Assembly (NCBI RefSeq): GCF_020283565.1
Contig: NC_060064.1
Span: 12,048,337 to 12,112,336 of the forward strand
Reading direction: 5' to 3'
Length of the DNA: 64,000 nucleotides
Source: Trifolium pratense
Lineage: Eukaryota; Streptophyta; Magnoliopsida; Fabales; Fabaceae
Every line of letters begins with the position of its first letter. Position 1 is the stretch's first letter. This document shows positions 1 to 10,309 of this stretch, piece by piece. A program made the position numbers and the translations under genes. The notes beneath the pieces are model-generated. The model did not search any database and was not told where the DNA came from. It saw nothing but the letters and a program-made list of their open reading frames with translations.

Positions 1-492
1 TGGCTGCGCTAGGCGCAAGCCGCAGGTGCGCAGGTGTATATATACACTTGTGCGTTTTCTGATTTCTTGAGAGGTTTTTAAGGTTTTTGAGGCCAACATA
101 CAGACTTGGGTTATAAGAGAAACATCTTGTGAAGACTCAGGGTTGGGTAATAATTCTATCATCTTGGGAAACACTTTCATATTGAATATTTTGGTCACGG
201 GAAGAAATTCAGGCTTAGGGTAGAATTAGGATCAAGGCTAATTCTTGTAACTCTTTTAAAGAATTTCTTTGTAACAAGTACTTCAAGTTTGATAGTGGAA
301 CGGAGAGAGCTACTCTATCCCTCAGAGTAGGTCACATTGACTGAACTGGATAAACAATTTATTATGTCCTTTTCTTTCTCGCCGTTTATCATTATTTGTG
401 ATTATTATTGTCGTTCGCTTATTTTGATTGCTTAATCGTATTTGCTCCACACATCAAGATTATTATTTGTGTGATTTAATCGAATTCACAAC
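1..492 (+). mobile_element. 3' part of a Ty1/copia-type LTR (window-truncated)
   Basis: The sequence resembles the transcribed end of a plant copia LTR: a stretch rich in short polar motifs, then a GAACTGGATAAACAATTTATT block and a TTTCTTTCTCGCCG stretch, ending near CGAATTCACA. No primer-binding site of the TGGTATCAGAGC type follows, so this is a 3' LTR or a solo LTR rather than a 5' LTR. The 5' part lies outside the window and no target duplication can be checked. The family is assigned from resemblance only. Confidence 0.4.
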
Positions 493-659
493 GGATGTCA
501 TGAATAAAGAATAAAGGTGGAAGTGGAACAAAATAAGAGAATAATATATGGTAACGAAAGAGCATCATAAGATATTCTAGCGCACTTAATCTAATGATTC
601 ACATACATTTGTCCAAGATGGACCAATTCATGTTTTTGTCCATTCTAAACGGCACCTTA

Positions 660-756
660 GTCCCAATGGTAAAGGGTTCAACTTGAATGAGAAGTGTAGA
701 AGATAAAAAGAAAAGTGATGTGAGGGTTATAAATTCTCTTTCTTTACCATTGGGAC
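660..756. mobile_element. Small inverted-repeat element (MITE-like, 97 bp)
   Basis: A perfect 15-bp inverted repeat, GTCCCAATGGTAAAG at 660-674 and its complement at 742-756, encloses about 67 bp of AT-rich DNA without coding potential. No clear target duplication was seen, so the superfamily is open. Around it (493-1000) I see only AT-rich intergenic DNA. Confidence 0.35.
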
Positions 757-1010
757 AAAAAATCATTGATCTTCCTTTTCTTTTTGGGATTTAGGGATTT
801 AAAATATTTGTACTATCATTTTCCTCTCTACCACATCATCAAGCCATTTGTCCCACAAATTTGCCACATCAACAAGCTATTTGTCTAAAAAATGTGCCAC
901 ATTAGCTTTTTTGTGAATTTATTGCATGTTTTTAATGTCAAATACTAAAATGGCTACAAATTGTAGAGTTAAAAGATTTTTTGTATTTTTTTTACAAAAA
1001 GAAACTCATA

Positions 1011-1790
1011 TCATTTCATTATATAATAATTGTTCAATACAAGGAGGTATCAACTCAAAGAAATAGCGACTAGACCAAGAAATGGCCGCCCTAGCAAGCG
1101 TATGAGCAACCATATTCGCTTGTCGCTTAATCGACTTCACCTCAAAGCCGGAATGTAAAGATAAAATACAATTAATTTTTTATATAATGGAACTAAACTC
1201 AGACACGCCATTGTGCATAAAATGTATTGCATCCGCCATATTTTTGGAGTCGGGCTCAAACATGACTTTCGTGAATCCTCTTTACTCTAGTTCTTTCATA
1301 GCTTCAAGCATTGCAATTGCTTCTCCTTCAATTGTTGAGCATTTCCCTTGGATCCAAGAACTCTCTGCCAATATGAATCTCCCCATGTGGTCTCTAACAC
1401 ACCAGCCAGCACTTGTTTTTCCTTCCGCGTCATGAAATCCCGCGTCTACATTACACTTGTATTGTCCTTGCATCGGTTTCAGCCATACGATGGGCTGATG
1501 TACATGTTCCTGCGTGTTATTGCTGCTATTAATTTGTTGTACAACTCGCCAATCACACCATAAGCACATTGCTTTCACACATACTTGCTGCCCCGATTCC
1601 TTTGTTTGGTTCGAAACCCAATTATTTCGATTGTTCCATAGCACCCACACCACCATTGCGATTTTCCTAGCTGTGATTGCATCCATATTCCTGCACATAT
1701 GCAGTAGCGCCGCCTTTGCTGTGTTTTGTTGTTGCAGCAGCGTTGAAATTAAAGATTCTAGGACAGCTGTGTTTTTTTGTATTTTTATTT
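1011..1790 (-). pseudogene. LINE ORF2 C-terminal remnant (RNase H domain, broken)
   Basis: Read on the minus strand, 1282-1698 encodes an RVT_3-type RNase H region. It carries WVLWNNRNNWVSN (the WxxWxxRN signature before this domain), then CNVDAGFHDAEGKTSAGWCV, and ends at EAIAMLEAMKELE. After a frame change the reading continues towards 1020 with VMFEPDSKNMADAIH, then an in-frame stop, then FEVKSIKRQANMVAHTLARA, the usual C-terminal HxLA motif. Only this tail is present; no endonuclease or reverse transcriptase lies upstream. It is a dead fragment of a plant L1-type retroelement. Confidence 0.8.
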
Positions 1791-1852
1791 AATAGAAAAT
1801 GTTAAACAATATTCCCTAGCACTCGTTAAGCATATCAAAATAGAAATTCTAC

Positions 1853-2010
1853 AATCAATCGTTAGTTGGTTCAGTGGTGATTGACGCTGAACTTGGTAGG
1901 GAGGACCGCGGTTCGATACCCCGCAACTGTGATCGGGAGGGGGCTGGAACCACTTGATGCCAGAACTGACCCCCGAACCAGATTCAACTGGTGGTGAAAA
2001 ACCAAAAAAT
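1853..2010 (+). mobile_element. tRNA-derived SINE with perfect 13-bp target duplication
   Basis: The 158-bp insertion has RNA polymerase III promoter boxes: box A in TTAGTTGGTTCAGTGG and box B in GGTTCGATACC. It ends in an A-rich tail. It is flanked by identical 13-bp duplications, ATAGAAATTCTAC, at 1840-1852 and 2011-2023, which fix its limits and orientation. The perfect duplication suggests a fairly young insertion. A related diverged copy lies inverted at 35200-35384. Confidence 0.85.
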
Positions 2011-2289
2011 ATAGAAATTCTACGTAAACTGGACTAATATCACAACGAGGTGCATAATCATTGATCAAGATGACTGTTTCTATCTTGTAGTACCATAAAC
2101 CTAGAGAAAGTCTTACTTGAGCACAACCCCAAATAAAAATGTTTAAGCACAGTCACATAATTGAATAAAAATAAATGTTAAATAATTAAGTTATATCATC
2201 TAAAAATAACAATTGCTTTTATCTTTTACTTTTTTTCACTTCATGTATGTGTGCCTAAACATAATATATTTAGTGTTGTGCTTATGATA

Positions 2290-2420
2290 GAATTGCCCGT
2301 AATCTCCGCGAGTTTAGTTCGGTTGTTAGGAACATCACATTATATGTACATGAGCTCGGATTCGAATTCGAGACACTCCACTTATTCACCGTTAAGATGA
2401 ATTTTCTAACCACTACTTAG
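2290..2420 (+). mobile_element. Decayed tRNA-derived SINE
   Basis: Box A-like GAGTTTAGTTCGGTTG and box B-like GGATTCGAATTC are followed by ACACTCCACTTATTCACC and TTCTAACCACTA. The same order of motifs recurs at 48316-48440 (minus), 57738-57850 and 59880-59955, defining one local SINE family. Limits are approximate; no duplication was recognised. The rest of 2024-2560 shows no gene. Confidence 0.55.
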
Positions 2421-2560
2421 ACGGAAAAAAAAATTGTCCATAAACTATGAACCTAAAAAAAGAATTGCCCATAAACCCATTTGTCATGGACTTATACGAG
2501 TTCTATTCTACCCGTTAAGACACGGGTCGGTTTTTTAAAGTAAAAAATAGCACATTTTAT

Positions 2561-2701
2561 CGATATACTCCAATTGGAGATTCAAGGAGTTAGGGTTCTG
2601 GACTCTCCCATTTCCGCTTCATCTTCACGCAGTGCCTCCGGTAGTCTACCCCGACGACGGCCAACGCGCAGTCCTCCTCCTCCAAACACCACCGCAGCAC
2701 T
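2561..2701 (+). other. SNRNP40: Probable 5' UTR exon of the SNRNP40 gene
   Basis: This C-rich, CT-rich stretch is unlike the surrounding AT-rich DNA. It ends at a plausible splice donor (CAGCACT followed by GTAATC at 2702). The matching acceptor is ATTCTATTTCAG at 5182-5193, preceded by a branch-point-like CTAAT. This would give a 5' UTR intron of about 2.5 kb (2702-5193). The start is unknown. The exon is inferred from composition and splice signals only. Confidence 0.5.
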
Positions 2702-3059
2702 GTAATCCTCTCTCTCTGTTCAGTGTCAGATTAATTTACATTTGTTGTTTTTCTTGTTATATCATTCACTCAGTATCTCCCTTGATCTCTCTGTCTGTTT
2801 CTCCGCTAACGCGTATCATGAATTTAACACTAATATACCTCATTGAACTTTTTAGCTTCAACTTCTTCGTTAATGCATTCTTATAAGATAGCTTATTAGA
2901 AACTAATTTAGGGATTTTAGGTCGAAATTCAATAGTATGCGATTCACGTAATTTCACTTAGTAGCTGATATCACTTAGTTCAGTAGTTTTGTTCTATAAT
3001 TGCTACTTGAACTCATTTTCTATATAAACTGCACCGACGACATATTAATCGAACAATAT

Positions 3060-3305
3060 GGCCCCTTTTGGAGTAGCTTGTTTTTGAGCTTATACAAAAC
3101 AGCTTAAGTAAACAAATAATTTTTTATGTATTATTATAAGTTTCGTAAAAAATGTCTTATTATAAGTTTGTCAAGGTAGTTTATGAAAAAAAAGCTTATA
3201 AAAACACAATTTTCTTTAGTGAAAACTTATAAATTAACAAAAAAACTTATTTATTTGCATAAGTTGTTTTACATAAGCTCAAAAATAAGCTATTCCAAAC
3301 GGGCC
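3060..3305. mobile_element. hAT-like MITE in the SNRNP40 5' UTR intron
   Basis: Near-complementary ends, GGCCCCTTTTGGAGTAGCTTG and AAGCTATTCCAAACGGGCC, are followed inward by TTTTTGAGCTTAT and its complement. The centre contains TTATAAGTTTGTCAAGGTAG. Related material appears at 29930-30001 (cut by a Mutator-like element and resuming at 31588) and at 33714-33910. No clear 8-bp duplication was found. Confidence 0.6.
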
Positions 3306-3773
3306 CTATGTCTATATTTTTTTTTCATGGCTATAATTATCTGTTTAATCTTTAGGGTTGAAATTGTTCTTGAAAACATTGTTTGGCTGTGTGCATATTG
3401 ATTGCAAATGCTTTTATTTGAAGATTTTAAAAGAATTGATATCACACTGCCTTCAGCAGCTTCTCTACCGTGCCTTTTTTTTTTTCCTTATAATCTGGAG
3501 TAGGGTTAAAAGGATTTGGTGTCATCCTTTATTAATCTCACTTTCTGAAGATATTATTTAGTATGACATTTATTCTCCTGATTTAGTATGAGCTAAATGG
3601 ATCGTTTAGTAGTTTCATTTCAATCTAGTTCTGACATGCTTATATGCTCTTCAAGTGGTATATTTTTGGTCGGATTTAGTAGTGGGAGGGGACTGCAAAA
3701 ATTCTTTAGACAAATAATCAGTTCAATTTAGTTTTTTTGCTGGAACTCAGCCATATTTACTGCTACTATTTGA

Positions 3774-3924
3774 TACTCCCTCCGGTCCTTAATATAAGAA
3801 AAAGTTCATTTTTTAGATACATTGAAAGATTGATGTATCTAGAATACATCATGGACTAGATACATCAATCTTCCAATCTATCTAAAAAGTGATCTCTTTC
3901 TTATATTAAGGACTAGAGGGAGTA
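3774..3924. mobile_element. Stowaway-type MITE
   Basis: The element begins TACTCCCTCCGGTCCTTAAT and ends with the near-complement AAGGACTAGAGGGAGTA, flanked by TA on both sides. The CTCCCTCCG terminus and TA target are typical of the Tc1/mariner-derived Stowaway family. The whole 151 bp can fold into one hairpin. It lies in the inferred 5' UTR intron of SNRNP40. Confidence 0.85.
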
Positions 3925-4413
3925 TATAATTTATGTTTATGAGCCGTCATTTATTGCATTATTTAAACAGACAAAAGTACTTTCTCTTCTAAATTATGAA
4001 TTTTTTCTTACATGAGCTTTATGTTTGTGTGTGTGTAGGGAGAGACAGAGTTAGATCTGTTGGCACTTGAGTGTTTAAATTGGCGTACATACATTACCTC
4101 TTCCATAACTTTTAGTAGAACATGAATTTAATAAATCTAACCACATAGTCATGTTATTTTATCTTGATGTTCATGCTTATGTAATTTCATATAATTTAGA
4201 CATTAACATATATGATACATGTAATTTAATAGCTGAATTAAGTAATGTGATGGAGTATCAAATAGTTTGAGTTGTATGAAATTTGTAACCTATATCTTGG
4301 TTTTTTTTTTGTTTAATTTGCATTGTATAAAAAATTGTTGAAGGTGTGACTATGCTTATGCTATCTTTGACACCCAGTGTCAACTGATCCTAGGTGCGAC
4401 TGATCCTAAACAC

Positions 4414-4655
4414 ACACACACACACATGTTAAAGAGAGAAGATTCTAGTTTTGGTAGAATGGAATAACATGCATAAGATCAGCTAAAATATAGGTTCTGC
4501 CTTCTATGGTTTAAGTAAATTGACATCAGATTATACACACACACACATGTTAAAGAGAGAAGATTCTAGTTTTGGTAGAATGGAATAACATGCATAAGAT
4601 CAGCTAAAAGATAGGTTCCACCTTCTATGGTTTAAGTAAATTGACATCAGATTAT
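4414..4655. repeat. Tandem duplication, about 121 bp x 2, with (CA)n
   Basis: Two nearly identical copies start with a (CA)n tract followed by ATGTTAAAGAGAGAAGATTC and run to GACATCAGATTAT. They are offset by 121 bp. The copies differ at only a few bases (for example TTCTGCC versus TTCCACC), so the duplication is recent. A second direct repeat follows: 4787-4828 and 4865-4906 share about 42 bp containing TATGTCCCACGTAGG. Confidence 0.85.
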
Positions 4656-5263
4656 CTGAAGCTTATGTGTTAATAATACACACAGTTTCTGTTTTTTTTA
4701 GATTACTTTGAGTGGCTAGTGTGCTTGAGAAATGAAAAGTGATTCTGGCCAGACCTTTATATATGTTGCTTCCTTTTTGCATTGTATAGATTGGTATATG
4801 TCCCACGTAGGTTATGGGTTGAATAATCATGCTACAGTTAGCAGATAGTTCCTTCACTTTTATATAGATTGGTGTATGTCCCACGTAGGTTATGGGTTGA
4901 ATAATCTTTTTGCTTTATTAGATTTTGATCTATAATTCTTTCTTTTTTTTCATTTGTTTCTGTTTTGGAGATTTTTTTGGCAGAGTTTGTTGCTTTATCA
5001 GACCCTAAATTCATAATTTGTTCTTCTCATTTATTTCTGTTTCATTTTCTAATCCCATTATTGATGATAATGGTTGATAAAGACTTTTGGAATTAAGTTA
5101 AATGTTAGACTGGATATGTAACCACCTATGTGATGAATTTTCTGTAGTCTTTTCGAGATCTTACTGCTGCTAATACCTCTGATTCTATTTCAGTGTTGGA
5201 CACTCGAGCCTATACAATTTGAAGTTCGTTTAATTCAATTTTAAGCAAAGGTCAACCATCAAC

Positions 5264-6301
5264 ATGCAAGGTTTCCCTGGTGAAAATGAACATGCTCTGT
5301 CAGTTGTTGGCCCAAGGCCAATGGAATGGTCTACTGTGCCATACAATGCTCCTCGTGCTCCTGGGCCAAATGGAAAGCAGCGGACCTCAAGTTTGGAATC
5401 TCCAATCATGTTGTTGACTGGTCACCAGAGTGCTGTATATACCATGAAGTTCAATCCAACAGGGTCAGTCGTTGCATCTGGATCGCATGACAAAGAAATC
5501 TTCCTTTGGAATGTACATGGAGATTGCAAGAACTTTATGGTTCTAAAAGGTCACAAGAATGCAGTTTTAGATCTTCACTGGACTTCAGATGGGACACAGA
5601 TAGTCTCTGCTAGCCCTGATAAAACACTGAGGTTATGGGATACAGAAACAGGAAAACAAATCAAAAAGATGGTGGAGCATCTCTCATATGTCAACAGTTG
5701 CTGTCCTTCCCGAAGGGGGCCACCTCTTGTTGTCAGTGGCTCTGATGATGGAACTGCGAAATTATGGGATATGCGTCAAAGGGGTTCCATCCAAACATTC
5801 CCTGATAAATACCAGATTACTGCTGTTAGCTTCTCTGATGCCTCAGATAAGATCTACACTGGTGGTATTGATAATGATGTCAAGATATGGGATTTGCGTA
5901 AAGGCGAGGTTACCATGACACTTCAAGGTCATCAAGATATGATTACAAGCATGCAGTTGAGTCCTGATGGTTCCTACCTTCTTACAAATGGCATGGATGG
6001 CAAGCTTTGCATTTGGGATATGCGCCCATATGCTCCACAAAATCGATGTGTGAAGATTCTGGAAGGGCACCAACACAACTTCGAGAAGAATTTGTTGAAA
6101 TGTGGCTGGTCACCTGATGGAAGCAAGGTCACAGCTGGGAGTTCTGATCGAATGGTTTACATATGGGATACCACTTCCCGAAGAATATTGTATAAGCTTC
6201 CTGGGCACAATGGATCTGTTAATGAGTGTGTTTTCCATCCCAATGAACCTATTATTGGATCTTGTAGTAGTGACAAGCAGATTTATCTTGGGGAGATATG
6301 A
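5264..6301 (+). CDS. SNRNP40: U5 snRNP 40-kDa protein (WD40 splicing factor)
   Basis: The product is a 345-residue seven-bladed WD40 protein of the SNRNP40/U5-40K family, a component of the U5 small nuclear ribonucleoprotein acting in nuclear pre-mRNA splicing. A short N-terminal tail is followed by GH-WD repeats from about residue 50 to the end; examples are GHQSAVYTMKF, GHKNAVLDLHW with LRLWDTETGK, DGTAKLWDMR, VKIWDLRKGE, LCIWDMRPY and MVYIWDTTSR, closing with SCSSDKQIYLGEI. The length matches the family and the frame is uninterrupted, as is usual for the plant gene. The ATG follows a short leader after an inferred splice acceptor at 5193. The function is known for the family; the identification rests on sequence alone. 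Confidence 0.95.
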   Translation: MQGFPGENEHALSVVGPRPMEWSTVPYNAPRAPGPNGKQRTSSLESPIMLLTGHQSAVYTMKFNPTGSVVASGSHDKEIFLWNVHGDCKNFMVLKGHKNAVLDLHWTSDGTQIVSASPDKTLRLWDTETGKQIKKMVEHLSYVNSCCPSRRGPPLVVSGSDDGTAKLWDMRQRGSIQTFPDKYQITAVSFSDASDKIYTGGIDNDVKIWDLRKGEVTMTLQGHQDMITSMQLSPDGSYLLTNGMDGKLCIWDMRPYAPQNRCVKILEGHQHNFEKNLLKCGWSPDGSKVTAGSSDRMVYIWDTTSRRILYKLPGHNGSVNECVFHPNEPIIGSCSSDKQIYLGEI

Positions 6302-6839
6302 AACATAGCATTAACAAACTAGCAAAATGAAATGACCATGTTGGTGTTTTTCACAACTATTGAGAGTGTAGACTTTAGAAGTGCTGGATTCCTATACAGT
6401 GTAATATTCGGCCGGAAACGGTTTCTCCTGCTTTTGTTGCTAATTAATGTGTTTTGGAATTTACATTATCCACTGTTTCATATTGAACTGCAAGGCCTTT
6501 TGGTTTGGTCTTGTAATTGTAGTTGATAAATAGTATTCTTCTTTTTGATGAAAATTACTTGTTGCCAAAAATAAAAATGACTTATTCCTCATCACCAGTT
6601 TAATATGTCTTTATGCATGAGGTTCGGATTTAACGTTTTTAGAGCTAAGTTAATTTGCACGACAAGATTGAGGGCAGCTAGGGTAAGCAATTTGGATGAA
6701 GATATGATAATTCTATGCATCCTCTCAAATCTCAATGTAAAAAAACTTGGGGTTAGCATTCTCCTTTTATTAAATTATTATTATAAAAAGAGAATAGGAT
6801 TGAAATTTGAAAAAAATGGAGAAGAATTAATATTGTAGT

Positions 6840-7215
6840 GGTCTATGTTGCCTAGGTACGGTACCGGTATTGGTACGCGGTACGACATTTTTAGAAAATT
6901 TAATGTACGGGTATGTTAATATAAAATATTAGAAAATTAATTTTTAAGTGAATTATTATCATCATGCTTTGAAGATTTAATTTTTTTTGTTCACCGTCTC
7001 AACTATTTTTATAAAAAATGAAAGATAATTGAAATATAATAAAAAATTATAATATTTTAAAAGATTTTTCAACATCCAATATGTTTTTTCCGTATTCAAC
7101 ATCATAAATCCAAATAAAAATAGGTACGGAATCGGTGCGTACCATACGAGTACCATGAAGTATCCGGTACTGGTACGTACCCGGTACGGGTACTTCACCA
7201 TTTTCTGAGCACCCA
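6840..7215. mobile_element. Putative inverted-repeat element rich in GGTACCGGTA motifs
   Basis: Both ends are rich in variants of GGTACGGTACCGGTA, in mutually inverted orientation: CTAGGTACGGTACCGGTATT near 6853, and GGTACTGGTACGTACCCGG near 7165. The middle is AT-rich and non-coding. This looks like a non-autonomous DNA element, but exact ends and a target duplication were not established. Confidence 0.4.
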
Positions 7216-7484
7216 TGCTACATAGGGTCAAACGAACCCTTGGTATTTTGAGAATTACTTTTAGCTTTCTTTTTTCCTTGTGCGCCATGCTCGTTGTAAA
7301 CGAAGAAAAAAAATTAGGGACTAAAAACTATACTATTTACTTATTTAACCTTTTACTTTTTTATTATTGCACTAATCTATTATTCGTTGTTTTTCAATTT
7401 TTCTAATATAACTTATTAATTTAATCTGTTTTTTTTTATTATTTATTTCATATGTTTAAACATAATTAATTATTGTTGTTCAGT

Positions 7485-7620
7485 TGGATGAAGAGCTCAA
7501 TTGGTTTGAGTTAATTATTAAGGGTGTTTAAACCCAAAAAAAAGAAAGATTAAAGGTGTTTAAACCAAAAATAAAAATAAAAATTAAAGGTGTACAAGGA
7601 TCTACGTTCAAGTCCCGTGA
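7485..7620 (+). repeat. tRNA-like (SINE-like) remnant
   Basis: GAGCTCAATTGGTTTGAG resembles a box A and TACGTTCAAGTCCCG resembles a box B, but they are separated by about 100 bp that include an internal duplication of AAAGGTGTTTAAACC. It is probably a decayed SINE. The rest of 7216-7704 shows no gene. Confidence 0.35.
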
Positions 7621-7704
7621 AAGGAGAAAAATATCAACATTAATAACTAATTACTGACTTTGGTCATTTAAAAAAAATTATGGGTTTTATTTTTGACAAT
7701 AAAG

Positions 7705-7777
7705 TGGAGTTGCGGGAAATCGAACCCCGTGCCTCTCGCATGCGAAGCGAGCGCTCTACCATATGAGCTACAATCCC
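7705..7777 (-). tRNA. tRNA-Ala (anticodon CGC)
   Basis: The minus strand gives a 73-nt cloverleaf starting GGGATTGTAGCTC. The D stem is GCTC/GAGC. The anticodon stem CTCGC/GCGAG encloses loop TTCGCAT, so the anticodon is CGC, which reads the alanine codon GCG. The T arm is CGGGG-TTCGATT-TCCCG and the discriminator base is A. The G3:U70 pair, the alanine identity element, is present. The acceptor stem has an A4/C69 mismatch, which may weaken it. A run of T on the transcribed strand (7671-7677) about 28 nt downstream could end transcription. There is no intron. Confidence 0.88.
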
Positions 7778-8388
7778 TTCTATACAGCCACTTCTATAAA
7801 ATTATGATTGTTCTGTAATATTATTTTTGGAATATATTGCATATTATAATATTAATAACAAAAATTAGAATTTGTATTTTGGATATTAGAAATTTGATCC
7901 AAATTAAATCTTATTATTATATTGGGCCGGATTCGATTTTTTTTAAAAAAAAAGTCATCCACGACGAATTTTGCTTTTCACATCTTCTAACTCGATGGGG
8001 TTTGGATATCCCCAAACTCACCCTATCAGACTAGGATATAAAATAGAACCCAAACACGAATATGATCAGGTTCAGGTATCTCTGTCCTGTCCATTCTCCG
8101 CATAAACTAGTACTACATTTTTATTTAAATAAGGGTTAAATATGTTTATTTCTTTAAGAGCACATGTTAACATTTTTCTTTGTTTTATTATTATGAATGT
8201 TGTGCAAGAGTTTATTTCCATTTGTAATTAAAACTTTGTAATCACTCCTTTCGAACATTATTTTTACATTATTGATGCTATATATAGTGAATTGTTTTTA
8301 GTGAAATCTCGTGAGTGTGTATTTTTCAAGTATAAAACACAAACGCCAAATCACTTCAATCTCACAGTGGTGATAAGTTTCTAAACCC

Positions 8389-8780
8389 GATACTTGGGAG
8401 TGGATGCCTGAAGCAAGTTCTGGATACTCCGTGAGTGAGAGTATCATTTATTGACTCATTTGGAGCAAAAATGTCAACTCATTGTCATCTTATATGGAAC
8501 AAGCTCACCCCGTTGAAAGTCTCTCTCTTTGTGTGGACATTGATGAGTGATAAGTAATAAGTTGCCTACGAAGACTAATCTTTCACTTTGCGGATGCCTA
8601 CACAATGATCCGTTTCTTTGCTCGGTGAGATGTGGAGATAATGAAGATTTGAATTACCTATTCTTAAAGTGTGACTTTTCTCAATGAATTTGGAGATAGT
8701 TAGGTGTGCAATGCATTTTTCTCCATAGTGGGCTCTAAAGTGTCACATGACATTTATATAACCCACGATGATTTTACTCC
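8389..8780 (+). pseudogene. LINE ORF2 remnant (zinc-binding RVT domain, broken)
   Basis: Plus-strand translation, with stops and frame changes, resembles the zf-RVT domain after plant LINE reverse transcriptases: WEWMPEASSGYSVSES, then HLIWNKLTPLKVSLFVWTL, then LPTKTNLSLCGCLHND, with cysteines in CSVRCGDNEDLNYLFLKCDFS. No other LINE domain adjoins it. The flanks (7840-8380 and 8780-9028) are AT-rich without a recognisable gene. Confidence 0.7.
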
Positions 8781-9028
8781 GATGATGTATATTTAAATAA
8801 CTTATAAGGTAGTGTAGCTTGATTAATTCTTTTGTTGGTTGATTACAATCATAGTTAATTATTTATTCGTATAGTAACTTAAGTTAGATACTCTACAACT
8901 TTTATTGAAACTCGTTTTGTCATGTAGATGTGCTCCAATGTAAACAAAAATCATGATACGATTGCATAGTATTTGACACTCAATGATAAAATCCTTGTTG
9001 GAGATGCTCTAAATAGTAATAAATTTTA

Positions 9029-9178
9029 TACTCCCTCCGATCATTATTATAAGAAAAAGTTTATTTTTTAAATTCATAGAATGTTTGATGTATCTAGTTC
9101 ATAATATGGTCTAGATACATCAAACATTCAATAAATCTAAAAAGCAATTTTTTTCTTATAATAAGGATAGGAGGGGTA
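9029..9178. mobile_element. Stowaway-type MITE
   Basis: Ends TACTCCCTCCGATCATTATT and AATAAGGATAGGAGGGGTA are near-complementary, with TA at both borders, and the inside folds on itself (GTATCTAG ... CTAGATAC). It belongs to the same family as 3774-3924. Confidence 0.8.
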
Positions 9179-9629
9179 TATTAAGGTGAACCATTATACA
9201 TAGTAGTCGTCCACCATAGACTTCACTAAAATTTTAAATTGTAACCGTTTGATCATTTTGTCGAAATCTAAACCATTAAATATAAACCATTGAATTTTGT
9301 TAAAATAGAAGGCATAGGACATGCCAACGAAAAAAGAATCACAAACAATTTGATCCCACAAACACCATACATCAGTGCTTGGATCTTGAAAATGCCCTGG
9401 ACCTGATAATTCCAGCCACCCCAAATACAAGCAATTCAAACACAGAACCAAAACTCCCTCACTGACACTAAATGAATTACACCAATCCTCATGACATATT
9501 TCTATCAGCAAAATACAATTATAGCAACACTATAATTTAACCTGCAGTAAGTAGCAGAACCCGAACAGACAACAGCTTGGGATCTCTTATCATGTCACCA
9601 ATAGACTACGAGTTATGAAGAAATTACTG

Positions 9630-10185
9630 ATAACAATTTCTTCAAAACGAAGCCAACCGAACATGAAATTTGAGATGCCACCAAACTGACAAAGAAACTT
9701 GAGTTTGCACTCAATTCAATCGACCAAGTGTTGGATGATGCAGAGGTAAAGAAATACAAGAACCTAGATGTGAAGATGTGGCTTGATGATTGATGTTAAA
9801 CATGTTGCATATGAGGCAACTTTTTCGGCTTATTTTCAGCTCTCACAAATTAATCGATTCAAACCAAGGATCATAGAATTGGTGGAGAACCTAAACTCAC
9901 TTGCAGATCAAAATAATATATATGCTTGGATTGAAAAAAGGAACTTGTGTTGTTCATTAGTAATGAAGGCGGAGTCGGTAGTAGGGAACTCACAAAAAGA
10001 CTGCCCACTACGTCTAAAATATTTGTTTGATCTATTTTCAAGTCTAAAATATTTGCGGGTCCTATCATTCTTCTTTTGTTGTTTAATTTGGATGCTAGTA
10101 GATGAGATGAGATAAGTAATTTAAAGCATTTGCGATATCTAGACCTTTCTCATACTTGGATTGGGAGGTTACCTAATTTAATAAT
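9630..10185 (+). pseudogene. CC-NBS-LRR resistance gene remnant (N-terminal and first LRR parts)
   Basis: The plus strand shows an Rx-type coiled-coil N-terminus broken by a short insertion: KLEFALNSIDQVLDDAEVKK and NLDVKMWLDD, then, after stops, VKHVAYEA and RFKPRIIELVENLNSLAD. About 200 bp later comes leucine-rich-repeat material, SLKYLRVLS and, after a frame change, LKHLRYLDLSHTWIGRLP. The nucleotide-binding domain that should lie between is missing. It is therefore a deleted CNL gene. A C-terminal LRR piece in the same orientation lies at 29052-29820. Confidence 0.75.
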
Positions 10186-10309
10186 AAATAATATGTTTAA
10201 AGCTCTAAATGTAAAATCTAACCGATAAATAATATGTTTCTGGGTTTAAATAAAATTCACACTCTATTAATACTAAATAATATGCTTAAAGGTGTAAATA
10301 AAAGTCTCA

